A stretch of 64,000 bases of DNA, taken from the NCBI RefSeq assembly GCF_000471905.2, contig NW_006497557.1:1863858-1927857 (forward strand), given 5' to 3'. The DNA is from Amborella trichopoda (Eukaryota; Streptophyta; Magnoliopsida; Amborellales; Amborellaceae). Shown piece by piece: positions 31,495 to 43,711 of the stretch (within the stretch, counting starts at the first letter, position 1; each line of letters begins with the position of its first letter). Made by a program: the position numbers and the translations under genes. Under the pieces are notes generated by a model. It was not told the origin of the DNA. It ran no database searches and was given only the letters and a program-made list of their open reading frames with translations.

Positions 31495-34400
31495 TGTAAG
31501 GGCCACAATTTTCTCCCAAGCCCGTAACACCTCGCAAGAAGAGAGATCTAATGTCGAGTGAGAAGGCGTAAGGATTTTCACCTTGCACAAAAGGCTTATG
31601 GAGTATTACCATCTGAGGCATTGCCACACGTGTTTGAGAAGTAGCATTGGGTGGAGCAGTGCTGGTAGAATAAGAAGAGAGTAGCGTCGATTGGAGCAGC
31701 ACCGGTTGGAGCAGCACCCGTTGGAGCAGCGCCGGTTGGAGTAGCACCAGTGGGATAAGAAAAGAGTAGAACCGGTGGGATAAGAAGAGAGTAGTGCCGG
31801 TTGGAGCAGTACCGGTTGGATAAGAAGAGAGTAGCGCCGGTTGGAGCAGCGCCGGGTGGAGAAGTACCGGTTGGAGAAGCTCCGGTGGGAAAAGAAGAGA
31901 GTAGCGCTGGTTGGAGACGAGCTGGTGGGATTAGAAGAGAGTAGAGCCAGTTGGAGCAGCACTGGCTGGAGCAACGCCAGTTGGATGTTTGATAGTGCAG
32001 TGCTGGGAGGGTCTTAGTCAAACGTATAGCCTCTGTTCATGTCAGAGCCTCCCCGCACATATCAGAGCAATGAGTGATTGTCTCAGCCACAATGTCTTGC
32101 AAGCACCCTCTCCTTTTAAGCCTTGGGCAACACGGGTATCTCCCATTTTTCTCAACATTTCCCTCTCTCTTGAAGTTCACTGGCGGCCCTTTCAGGACTG
32201 CCCACTGGGGAAGCCAAGGAAAGTCCGTGAAGGCCATGAGTGAGGATTTTTTATACCATGAGAAGTCAAGGAAAGTCGGTTCAGCTTTATGCATCCATGA
32301 GTATTGGAAAATTGTTGAAATGGATTAGATGATACAAAGGAAAATGTGAAGAATGAATGGGTTAACATGAGGTTGAAGTTTCAGTTTGTGCTTCTCAATG
32401 CCATGACTGTGTCTACCACATGTTTGATCTTTTTATTTATGGAAACTCATGAAATCTCTCATTGTGAGACTTCTTATCACGATTAAGGTTCCAAGCCCAA
32501 AGTGTAGCTTGACTAGGAGAAATTAAGTTTTCTTTAAAAGTAGATTAACTTGAGAATGTAAATTTTCAGAACTGTGAATGTTATTGCATCTATATGTTTG
32601 ATGACCAAACGACATCCAAAGATGACCAAATCAGTCCCAAATGAAGTACATGTATGTATACTCTAAGTTTAATTTTTTTCATGATAATGCTTTGCATGGA
32701 TAAAATGATATGGCCGTAAATGTCGAGGCAAGACACACTGTTCAAAGTCCCTGCTATTTCCAGCAACTGTCCCTCTTTGGGCAATGATTTTGACTTAGCA
32801 AATGGTTTTCAAAAACCCTGAAATTATGCCATTGGAAATATTTATGAATGTACTCAAAGTGGCATGTTTTGGGATGTTTGAAACTCCCCATGGATTTTGA
32901 GCTATGACCCAAAATGCACAAACACTTCACTGTGCACTGCTGCAAGGAAATTTCCAGCAATTAAGGATCACATTATACTGAGCTATTAACCCATCAAATG
33001 GCACCCAAATATCTTCAAATCACTTTTTCTATAAAGAAATGTGTATTAGCTCAAGGATTCATGTTTGAGGCATTCTGAAACTTCCCTTACATTGGGAGCT
33101 ATGCCCTCGCTAAGAGGGACATGTCACTGTTACTTGTCACTGCGTCATTGTATGACCATGTGACGAAGTCATCTTGATATATGATAAAAGTGAATTCCAT
33201 ATGATAAATTCCATAAGAGTGTCATAAAGATATGTGAATGATGCCATGTAAACTACACTTTGTGAGAAAAAGGGGCCACAAGCACGATAATAATGAAATG
33301 AATTAACAATGAATGCCAAATGCTACTGAGTAAGCTTATGTGTAAATGCCTTACGATAGCTTATGAAATGCATGTCTTTTGCTAAATGCTATGACGTTAT
33401 GATGACATATGATTCGTCTATTATGAGGCAATGAATGGCCACTGCTTATATTGTTATTGACCACAACACGGTGGGACACTCACTTGTAGTGGATGCTATT
33501 ATGATGATGTGATGATTGATCACTGTTTATATTGATATTGGCCACTACGCAGTGGGACACTCACCAATAGTGGATGCTACTATGATATTTCCTGCTACAT
33601 GATGGGACACTCATCAGTAGTAGGGAAAGTGATGTCGGCATATCCCTTAACCTGCATAATGATAGGAACGGGTTAAGGGAGAGGATAAATGGTCGCACCC
33701 TAGGTTTATGAAATGATATGTGATTGATGCATTATAAGGTAAGGGCCAATCGAAACCCCAACGCGTGCTGGGGACTGTGTGAGTGTGTTGAGGGTATTAC
33801 AAAGTGGATACCCCACTAGTCATTAACGTCCCTCCAGTGTGATAGTAGAGGACATAAGAAATGGGATTGGCTTATCTTGATGGATAGGGCCTCTACTGCG
33901 GGAGTAGGTGATTTAGGGAGTGCATGGGTAATGATTGAATTTCTTTAGAAGTAATTTTTAGCATTATAATGATGAAATGATTTATGATTTCACTAATTGA
34001 AGGCTCTGATCCCACTGATATAGTGATAACTGCCATTTAAATAAAATGTTTGTATTCGCTGTCTTGACTTGACATGCATTTATGCTAAATTTTGACTTTA
34101 TAATGATAAATTGTACTGTTGTCACATACGAAGAGAACCACCATAGATGCATAACACTGGACCTGCTTAGTTGTATAGCTCATCCCATTATTTCTCCTCT
34201 CCTTGTAGATTGATAACGGTAGGTATAGGGCTGGAAGTTCATGTTTGGTGGCAGGAATACAAAGGTAGTGTTCTTGAAGAAGGTGCTTAAACCTTGTTTA
34301 TGTCTGGGCTGTTTGGCCCTGATTTACTTTTATTCTTGGTGGATATGTGTAATATTGGGCCTAGATGTCCCCAACTAAATGTAATATTTTGGAAGATTTT

Positions 34401-34614
34401 TATATTATGAATTTTGGTGTGCGGAGTTTTTCCTTACTCTTCTACTAGTTAAGCTTGTCGCTTTAGTTCTCTTTCATGGTTTGCTCGATTTCCATATATA
34501 AAGGCGTTGAGTCCACTCCTACCTCAGTGAAAAACGTTACATTGAATCACGAACTCGCGCTCGATTACCCGTCGCCATGTATGGTATGGTGGTTAGGGGC
34601 GGGGGGTCGTGACA
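31495..34614 (+). mobile_element. Chromovirus-type solo LTR (family W), 3,120 bp
   Basis: It starts TGTAAGGGCCACAATTTTCTC, like the W LTR start TGTGATGACCCAGATTTTTC at 56,740 (minus). It ends GGGGTCGTGACA, like the W LTR end at 61,268. The end region also shares CATGGTTTGCTC and CCACTCCTACCTCAGTGA with the W LTR. It has near-perfect 5-bp target duplications and no internal region, so it is a solo LTR inserted in the 3' region of Tat B. It carries a tandem repeat at 31,640-31,990 and AT-rich sequence with GGGACACTCAC-type repeats near 33,470-33,620. No genes are seen in it. Confidence 0.85.
31640..31990. repeat. GC-rich tandem array in the W-type solo LTR
   Basis: It mixes 15-bp units (TTGGAGCAGCGCCGG) and about 25-bp units (TGGGATAAGAAGAGAGTAGCGCCGG). 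Because many units are multiples of three, several long frames stay open on the minus strand; these have no coding support. The equivalent place in the W LTR copies holds a different, 50-bp unit. Confidence 0.8.
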
Positions 34615-37600
34615 CACGTTCTACCAACGCCACGGGCAGGCCAACACCACGTGCAACCATTGCTGTGAGTGGCGCGCTACCGAACATGGCCGTCGTTGCG
34701 AGATGCTTAACGCCATGCCAAGGCAGAACTTCATGCGACTTAATGTCGCGCATGCCCTTGTCGTGCTTTGTTTCCCACCATCCTCAATTCCTAGGGGGCA
34801 TTAACCTGCACGCCTCTTCTGTTCCCCCAACAATTGCCTCTCAGTGACAGTCAAACTTCTCGTGACCTTTCGCATCCTCTGTGATCCTTTGGGTTTCTCT
34901 TGAAATACTCGTCCGTCTGCCGAGAACCCCTGTTTCACCCTGCTCTTTCCCCCACCAATGTTTCCTATCCTCCTTGGGAACTCACTCCTACACCACGATC
35001 CTCACTCCTCAAGTAGTAGAGTCTCCAATTACGGCTCTATTCCCCGTGGAGTCACATTCCCTTGCCACCTAAATGGTCTAGGTGCACGACTCTACAAAGC
35101 ATGGTCCAAACTATATGACCTTAAATTGTAGCGAAGGTCTAGTGGCATGACCTTAATTTGTACAGTCCTCGTTGCATGACTCTAATATGTATAACCAAAG
35201 TCCAGCTGTATGACCTTAAACTGTGGTGCACATCCTGATCGCATGACATAGAAAGGCTTAGAACCATGGTACAAACTATATGACCTTAAACTATAGCGGA
35301 GGTCTATTTGCATGACCTTAAACTGCATGTTCCTAGCTGCAGACTTTAAACTACATTGCCCAAACCTTAAAACTATAACGCACGTCTCTGTAGCAAGACA
35401 TTAAAACGGCGTGAGAAATAGTCCATGCGCATGACTTTATTATTTGAAATGGACGCACCTCCCTCATCCCCAGTAAGAGTCACATCCGTATAGCGGCCCA
35501 TTATCCCGAGTGGAGTTAGTTCTCATCTCTTCAATCCCCATTGGGGTTGCACCTGTGCTACGGCCTGTCATTTCCAACGGAGTTCAATGCACAATATTGA
35601 TCATTATCCCCGTGGAGTCATGTTTACCCCTTCTGTCCCTTTAGGTCAGTCACGCAGTGGTCATCCTATCTCAAGGAGTTGCGTTACTTTCCCACGAGCC
35701 ATGGAGTTCCATCTTTCACCGTAGGGAGTCATACTTGTCCCCTGATCCTTAGTGAAGTCTGCTTCTCCATCTAAACCTCCAGCTGGTTTTAACCATCATT
35801 GTCACCAAGGGAGTCGAATTGTTATCCACAGACCTATTCTCAATGGAGTTTCACCTACATGGCAACCCACCTAAATGGTCTAGGTGCATGACCTAAACTG
35901 TATGGTCCAAACTATACGACCTTAAACTGTAGCGAAGGTCTAGTTGCACGACCTCAAACTGCATGGTCCTAGTTGCATGATTTTAAACTGCATAACCACG
36001 GTCGAAGCTGCATGACACTAAACCATAGTGCACGTCCTCGCTGCATGACGTTAAACTACTTTGCCCAGGTCCAGGAGGCATGACCTTAAAGTATGCCACC
36101 ACACATGTGCACACGGCCTTTGCATGCATCTTCACTCACGCCTTCCTTGATAGACCCATTTGTGTGGGAGCACCAGTTTCATTGCTTCCTCAATGAGTTC
36201 ATTCACTTCAATATTGCAATTCAACATTCCCCAGTGAGTTTCACCCATGCTCACAAAACGACGAACCATTCCACCATCTACGCTCACCATCAGCTAGTGA
36301 GTCACCACTTTTCACCCACCATTCATATGTCATCCATTATTCATAGGTAGCCTCGTACCATCTCCCAAAGTGAGTCAAAACCACCACCATACTCTCTCCA
36401 TGGCCTCTACTGACTGCCATCCATCTCCACCATGGTTCAGTTGTATGACCTTAAACTATAGTGCACGTCCTGGCCGCATGACGTTAAAAGGCTTCCCATA
36501 GGTTCCAAAGGCATGACCTTAAACACGCCTTCATAAAAAAAAAATTAACGGGCATGGTGTATACCTGAATAAGAGAACGCCATGAGTAAAAATGACGGAC
36601 GGGCATGGTCACAAAACCAAGAGTAAAAGAGTTTCATGAAAACAAAAACCCCGGCGCGGTGAAAACCCGAAAGGGTGATGTGAGCCAAAACGGATGAAAA
36701 GGGTGGACATGGTCCCAAGGTCATGAGTAAAAGAGATAAAAAATAAAGGAGAATGCTGAAAACTATCTTTACGGTGCCACTTCCCCAGTCCCGATGAAAA
36801 CTCGCAAAGGGCTCTTGGACCAATAAAGCAGGTAGATGCAGCATCACAGCCTCAACCGACACTCAATTGTCAAATAAGTACAATTCTAGCTAACGATGTC
36901 CACACCAGATCCTCAACTGCCAGCATCCAATCATTACAAAAAATGGCTCACCCGGGAGTGGGAGCCTCATAAGATCTCCCACACTTCGACATCAAAAGAA
37001 AACGAGTCCCTGACGGTGCAGGCGATGAACAATAAATCCCTAAAAAACAAAAAAAGACTCCCTGAGGGTGCAAGCAATGAACAATAAATCCTTCAAAATA
37101 AAAAAGGAGTCCTAGAGGGTGAAGACGAAGACCGAAAGATCCCTCCAAAATGCTAAAGACGCTCACTAAGCCAAAAAACTAACAAAGCCAAGGCGGAACC
37201 TGCCAGAGACTTCAGAGTGATGCCTCGCCATGAGGCCGCCTCCCAAAATCCCTCGCTAGCCGAGAGGTCCAGACTTCGGGACAGGCCAACAAAAAGCCCC
37301 CAACTGGACCCGGTAGGTTGAGGGCCAATAGAGGTACCTTGATTGTCAAAATCAATTATGTTGTAGCAGCAAACAACATCAACCAAAGGCTCATAGCACT
37401 TGGCCGCCAGATAGACCTGATTTTGACTAACGCGGTCCAAACAAAATCCTCAGCTGCCAAAATCACAAACAATCCCTTGAGGGTGAGAACTTTGAAAAGA
37501 TCCCTCAAAGTCTCTTCTCCCCTTAAATTCTCCATAGATGGACCTGTACATTGCATCCAAACGTCGGACCATCTTAGTTACAGCATTGCGTGGATCTCCT

Positions 37601-37712
37601 CGGTGTTCAAGTGGTCTAGTAGCTAGAAAGAAAAAGGAAATAAAGCCAGAGGAAATTTTCCGAATGTTGTCCTTCTCGCTTCTCTCGAAGCACAACATTC
37701 GTTGCGGCATGC
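34615..37712 (+). repeat. Repeat-rich 3' region of Tat element B
   Basis: Inverted relative to the A and C copies, and about 75% identical to A by eye in the terminal 200 bp. It contains GACCTTAAACT/GCATGACC arrays (35,090-35,430 and 35,880-36,090), CCCCATTGGGGT-like phrases (35,460-35,850) and, near the end, the hairpin at 37,661-37,701. No convincing coding frame. The TATA module of A and C was not found here. Confidence 0.8.
37661..37701 (+). other. Conserved hairpin 11 nt upstream of the 3' LTR, copy B
   Basis: Arms CGAATGTTGT (37,661-37,670) and ACAACATTCG (37,692-37,701) surround a 21-nt interior. Inside it CTTC pairs with GAAG after a 1x1 C/C mismatch. Eleven nucleotides then lead to the LTR start at 37,713. 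Confidence 0.82.
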
Positions 37713-40320
37713 TGTTTAAAGATATTTTTCAGCACCATGGATCCTCGATGCAGAATAAAAAGAGAAGTCGGTCAATAGAGCCTGACAAACAATGGAAATT
37801 TCAAAAATCTCATAATTGCCCCAAAACAAGTCAAGATCTTCATAAGGACTCCAAAATGTCTCCTGCCAAGTTTCGTCGCATTCCGTTTTCTCTAAGGCAT
37901 TGCAGACTGAGAAACAATTTCGGTAGAATTAGCCTCTTACTCCCTAAAACGAACCCCTATAACTAGAACCTTACATTCAGTGTATCAAACAGCTGTGATA
38001 CCACTGTCATTGGATCCGACATCGTTGAAAACTCTTAGGGGTCAAATTTCAGCCTAAAAGGACACACCAGAAAAATGTTATGGGTAAAAGTCCGAAACAA
38101 GAGGAGCCGCACACTATTCCTGTGCAGCCACCCTGCAACTAAACACCATTAAAGGGATAGTCACGAACAGTGACTTGCAACTCTCATATCTCACTGGCCT
38201 GAGGTTGGATCACACTCAAATTTTGTGAGTGTGTTCGTCTGGTCAAAATGAGCGTTTCGATATGTGTCACGCCCGTGACGACACCCGAGCTTGAAGAAAT
38301 ACTCGAGAGAAGTTGCCAATCCGTGAAGAAAGTTGCAGGAAATTAGTAGCATCATGCCTCGCTCGAGCGGCCAAATCACACACGTTCGAGGGTAGCAACA
38401 AGGACTGTTCTGAAATTTCTCCAATTGTTAGGAAGGGGCAAATCAGTCGTTTTGCACCCTATTTTCTTATTTGATTTAATTCAATTAAATCTTAATTTTC
38501 AGCAATTAGGTTTAATTTGATCAATCCAACCATGTTTAAGAAAAACTCTTTATATATCATGTCCTATCATTGTACATGGACCGAACTTTTGCTTAATAAA
38601 ATTGCCATCTCTTTTCATTGTTGGGTCATGTTTTGAGAGAGACAGGAAGGAGAGAGAAACATTTAGGTCGATACCCTTGGGCTAAGGTAAATATCTTTCT
38701 CTCTCTTCTCTTTTTTCCTCTCTTCTTCTTCTCTTTGAGCTTTTCTCCCAAGCTATGCACGGCAGTGGCAGTGCCGTGCATGCCTCTTTCTTTCTTTCCC
38801 CCTTCTGTGGTTTCAAAGGTCATGCATGGCGATGGTAGCACCATGCACGAGCTTCTTTCCCCCTTTCTTCATTCGTCTCTATCCCGCAATGAGGTTCGCT
38901 GACGACACTGCTCTTCCCTATCTACAGGTATGTCCTTGGCATCTCGCGCAAGCGCAAGGCAACGATGCCTATTGCTGCCCCACAAGGGTCTCACCCTGTT
39001 GCGCTCCTATCGCAGACGGTGATGTCTATCGTCACCCGTGAAGGGTCGTGGTAATGCCTATCTCCATCAGGAGGCTTCTTCCACATGCTCAGTGCCTATC
39101 ATCGTCCCTAGGCTTCTCTTGAATCTCATGACTATCGCCGTGTGCTTCAAGAGAAGCTATCGTCGCATGCTTCACAAGAAGCTATCACCATGCTCTTCAC
39201 GAGAAGCTATAGTTGTGCACCGAACCAGAAGCTATCACCGCCCCCAAGGGGTGCGCTGCCTTCTCGTGTTGCCAATGGCGATGCCTATCACCGTCAGCAG
39301 GCTTCTCTTGCATCCCACACCTATTGTCATGTGAATCATGAGAAGTAATCACCATGCGCCTCACTAGAAGCTATCGCTACCCATAAGGGATGTGCTACCT
39401 TCTTGTGTTTCCAATGACGATGCATATCGTCACCCACGAAGGGATGTGCTGCCTTCTCGTGTTACAAACAGCCAGGCCTAACGCCATCCGAAGTTCTTTT
39501 CCCGCCCCTTTCACTATGAGCAGCAGTGTCCAGTGCCGTCTAGGGGCCGCAACACTGTTACTCCACGACTGTTTGTGGTGATCCATGACACCATCAGGAC
39601 CCTCCCTTTTCATCGTCTCACCCCTTCTCTTCTTCTCTTTTCTCGTCATTCTCCCTTGACTGAAGGGTAGACTCAGTCTAGCACTGTCACAGCAGTTTGG
39701 TTGTCAAGTAGTATTGCCATCGTACTCATCCTGAGTATCATGCCCATCTTACTGCGACACCAGATTTGGATAATCATGTCGTCCTTGGTTTCGAGTAGTA
39801 TTCCCATCGTGCCAGTCTGAGTTACCGTGCCCGTCTTACTACCACTCCAAGTCGATCATTGTACTGGTCCAGCTATCATCCCAGCCTCGTCCCCATATCA
39901 AGTCCTCTTATCTTTTCTCTCTTTATTCAAACTCTCTTCTTCATCACCCTAACTTCTCATGAATGTGCATTGCCTTAAGACAAGGCTGGGTCCTTCGACC
40001 CACTTGTCTTGCAAGTTAACCATGATAGTGTTGTGCAGAAAACAAGGAGATTGCAGGTAAAGGGAGGTGATTCAAAACCAGATGAAGCAGCTGAGGAGCT
40101 TTTGGTCGTTATCTAAGAGGGCGCCCACGTGAGTCAGCCCGAGTAAGTCACGAACCTAGGTGAGGTTGGTCCCTACCTCACATTAAAAATTTATCTCTCC
40201 CCAATTGGGCACTAGCCCCTGTTTTGTGAATAAGGTTCCTGAGAGAGCAGTCTCAGGTCTCGGGTCTTCTGAACCCGAGACATGTGTCACCCAATCACAT
40301 AGATCTGGGGAGGCGAACCA
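37713..40320 (+). mobile_element. 3' LTR of Tat element B (family X)
   Basis: It starts TGTTTAAAGATATTTTTCAG and ends GAGGCGAACCA. TATA-like TTTATATATC lies at 38,549-38,558 and AATAAA at 38,595-38,600. U5 carries CACGGCAGTGGCAGTGCCGTG-like palindromes near 38,758 and repeated AAGCTATCACC phrases (39,140-39,370). It is about 190 bp shorter than the 5' LTR. At 40,321 it meets the truncated 3' region of element C. Confidence 0.85.
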
Positions 40321-43300
40321 AGGGTACCTCAGTTTATTGAGGTGAGCGGCTTTGGGTATAGCTCATGTTTACTATTTGTAGTTTCAAAAATCAGGATAGC
40401 TCTCTTCTTTGTTCGAGGCAACCCCTGAGGGCTCAATCCTGTTGTTGCATAACAGGTCCAAGGTCTGACTGACTTAGCTTTCTTGGTGCGTCTTCAGCAT
40501 TTTGGAGTGCGTTTAGTGACCTTGGAAATGATGCTCTTCTTCATGAGACTTGTCTTGCCTTCTTGGCGAGTGTTCTGTCCTTCAAGTCCATTTTGTAAAT
40601 GGACTCAGGCTATCAAAATCTTGCTTGATGCTCCTACTTTTTGGTCCTAGTATTGTGACACCAAGGATTGTTTTCTTTAGAATGTGGGCTGAAGCCGCCT
40701 ATAAAGGCAAGTACTGTATCAACCTATTTTTTGATCCAAGCATCCTTTACGAATTTTCATTTGGACTTGGGAAGTGGCACCGTAGAGATAGTTTTCATCA
40801 ACTTCCTTTTATTTAGGGCTCTTTTACGCATGACCTTATGGCCATGTCCACCCTTATTTTTCCATTTTTACTCATGGTTTCCTTTTGACGTTTTCACCGT
40901 GCCCGGGTTTATATTTTCTAGAACTCTCTTACTCATGGTTTTGTGACCATGCCCATCATTTTTACTCATGGTGTTCCCTTGTTCATGTATACACCATGCC
41001 GGTTATTCTCTTCTTATGTGTTTAGGGTCATGCCTTCGAGACATGTGCAAAGCCTTTTAATGTCATGCGGTCAGGACTTGCACTACAATTTAAGGTTGTA
41101 CAACTGGACCATAGCGAAGATGGGTGGTAGTCTGTTGAGGCCATGGAGTGAGTATGGTGGTGGTTTTGACTCACTTTGGGGGGATGGCATGAGACTACCT
41201 ATGAAAGTTGGATGATATATGGATGGTGGGTGAAAAGTGGTGACCCACTAGCTGACGACCAATCTGGATGGCGGGATGGCTCGCCATTTTGTGAGTACGG
41301 GTGAGACTCACTAGGGAATGATGAATGGTAATGAAGGGATTCATTAGGGAATTATGAAGGTGGTGCGTGCACACAAGTGGGTTGGTTAGAGAAGACGTGC
41401 ATGAAAATGCATGTAAAAGGAGTGTGCGAGTGTGTGTGGGGGTGAGTTTAAGGTCATGCCTCCGAGACATGTGCAAAGCAGTTTAACGTCGTGTGGAAAG
41501 GACGCGCACTACAGTTTAGGGTCATATAGCTTGGATTAGAGTCATGCAACTAGGACCATGTAGTTTAAGGTCTACAGTTTAAGGTCATATAGTTTGGATC
41601 ATGATGCTAAGCCTTTTACCGTCGTGTGGGTACGACATGCATTATGGTTTAAGGTCATATAGCTTGGACCGTGGTTATGCAGTTTAGAGTCACACAACTA
41701 GGACTGTGCAATTTAAGGTCATGAAACTAGACCTCCGCTACAGTTTCAGGTCGTATAGTTTTGACCATGCAGTTTGGGGTCGTGCGCCTAGACCAAGGTT
41801 GTGCAGTTTAAGGTCATGCAACACAGACCATTGTGTGATTCATCGTGTAGTTGAAGCTTTATGGGGGATAGGTCTGTGGATAGCAATCTGACTCCCTGCA
41901 GATAAAATAGTTAAGGCTATACCCAAGCAGAGGGCTTAGATAAAGATGGTGCATGACGAGGAATGGCAAACTAAAGCAAACTTCTGGGGGGTAGGGGGCA
42001 AGCATGGCTTTTTAAAGTGAAAGATGAAACTTCATGGGGAATAGCTTGGTGCGAGACAAACCCATGGGGATTAAAGGGTCAGTCTCACATGACCTTTTTG
42101 GCATACGCCTAACTCCATTGAGGATGATGGGCTGCAGCACTAGTGTAACTCCTACTGAGTATGATGGTAGAACACTCACAGTGGTGATCGAGTTCACCCA
42201 TACACGGCACTGGCATGGAATCATCAGTTGCATGAACGTCGTTGAGCAGTCGCTGGTGCACGGTGTTGGTACGTGCGACGTTAGTTCACAAGCGACGTTA
42301 GTCGCGAGGTTTCACTAGTGGCGTTAGTCATGAGTTTTCATACGTGTCGTTAGCTGCAAGCAACATTGGTCTAAGATCGAGCCTCGGGCTTGGGCCCAGC
42401 CTAACCCTGGTTCATTGTCGTTTGACGCTCGGCATTGTACTGACGGAGGTAAGCCTTTGTTTGGGTCTCAGATCTAGGCCTGACCCAGTTCAACCCATTG
42501 TCGTTTGGCCTTCAAGGACCTATCTAGTATTCCTGCTTTGTGAAGGGTACTTCAAGGAAGCATCTTCTATATAAGGGGGTAAAACCCCATTTTTCACTGT
42601 TTCACCGAAGGTTAAATGGCTAGGGAGAGAGAGAGGCTTCTGGTGAGAACTTTGGTAGAGCACAAGACACTCGTGTGACATTTGCAGGATTCTTTTAGTG
42701 AAAGTACAAGGAATTTCGGCAGGACACTCGTGGGGAAGTTCTTACAGTGGTCTGGTGATAACTCCAGCAAAGAAAGTTCTAGCCGAGTCCCACAGGAAAC
42801 AAGGGACTTTCGCGGTGGTCATTGTTGTTGGCCAGTGAAAGTTGAGGGAAGCAAGGGGTTTCAGGAGTTTTCCTAGATTTTGACAGTGGTTTTGGGAGTA
42901 TCTAAGAAGGGGAAAGGGATCCAAGTTGCAGAGGGGAGCTATTAGTGAACTTCCGCTGGTTTTCGAGAGCTTTCCAATGATTTTCCACTGTCGGAAAGAA
43001 GAGGGGAAGGTCTGCTGGTGGGTTTTCCGACAAGTGGAAGTGGCTTCTCAATGAGTAGCAGGAAGGTCACAGGACAATGAACAACTGCTGGAAGATGGAT
43101 GGTTGCTGGGGAGATGAAGGGGCGCAAGAAACTGAAGCGTCTCGAGAACTGAAGAGTAGCAGAAACCGAAGGCTTGTGAGAATTGAATAGTCACGGAAAC
43201 AAAAGGGTCGTGAGAATTGAACAAGCGTAAGGAGATGAATGGTCTTAAGGCAATTGAATAGTCATTGTTGCTAGCAATCGAAGCGTAACGAGCGAGCATT

Positions 43301-43711
43301 CACGGCGATAGGTAACACAGTTCGTGTTAGCCTTAGCCGGCGTTAGCCCTTTGTCAAACACATCCGATGTTACTCCTTGAATCCATAGCTGACGTTAGTC
43401 TTTTGAAAACACAACAGAGGTTAGCCCTTGGAAACGCAGCCAGCATTGGTCTTTTTTATAACACTCAACATTAGTCTCGCACAACACTGGTCAGTGCCTT
43501 AGTCACGCATGGTCATCAACATGACTCATATGGTGTTAGTCGTGCGTGGCAGTAGCTGCTCCCTTAGCGATCCTTTCAAGAACAACGATGAATCGTGTTT
43601 TGCTGTGATTGTGCATGGTGATGACTTGGGTTGGCAAAGGGTGGTAACCAATGATGAGGGCTGGCTTATGAAGCATGTTGGAAGCCAAGTCCTCGAGCAC
43701 AATTGTGAACT
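40321..43711 (-). repeat. Repeat-rich 3' region of Tat element C
   Basis: It aligns with 13,309-16,900 of element A. Examples are the ATGTGGGCTGAAGCC block near 40,680, the GTTTAAGGTCATGCA arrays (41,440-41,850) and GGGGATAA phrases to about 42,140. The TATA module follows at 42,568 and CACAGCCGGC-like remnants at 43,320-43,470. No gene is seen. Confidence 0.8.
42568..42612 (+). promoter_or_regulatory. Promoter-like TATA module, antisense to element C
   Basis: TATATAAGG at 42,568-42,576, followed by GGGGTAAAACCCC and TTTCACCGAAGG. It is the counterpart of 15,932-15,975 in element A. Confidence 0.45.

Larger units (their letters stand above)
23383..40320 (+). mobile_element. Tat-lineage Ty3/gypsy element B (plus strand, both LTRs present)
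   Basis: Two X LTRs in the same orientation (23,383-26,177 and 37,713-40,320) bound a tRNA-Arg-type primer site, a short leader, pol, an extra ORF and a 3' region. A chromovirus-type solo LTR (31,495-34,614) was inserted later. The flanks do not match (CTTGG before, AGGGT after), and the two sides are different elements (gag of A, 3' region of C). The original insertion site has therefore been rearranged. No gag capsid domain is visible, so B looks non-autonomous or deleted. Confidence 0.82.
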
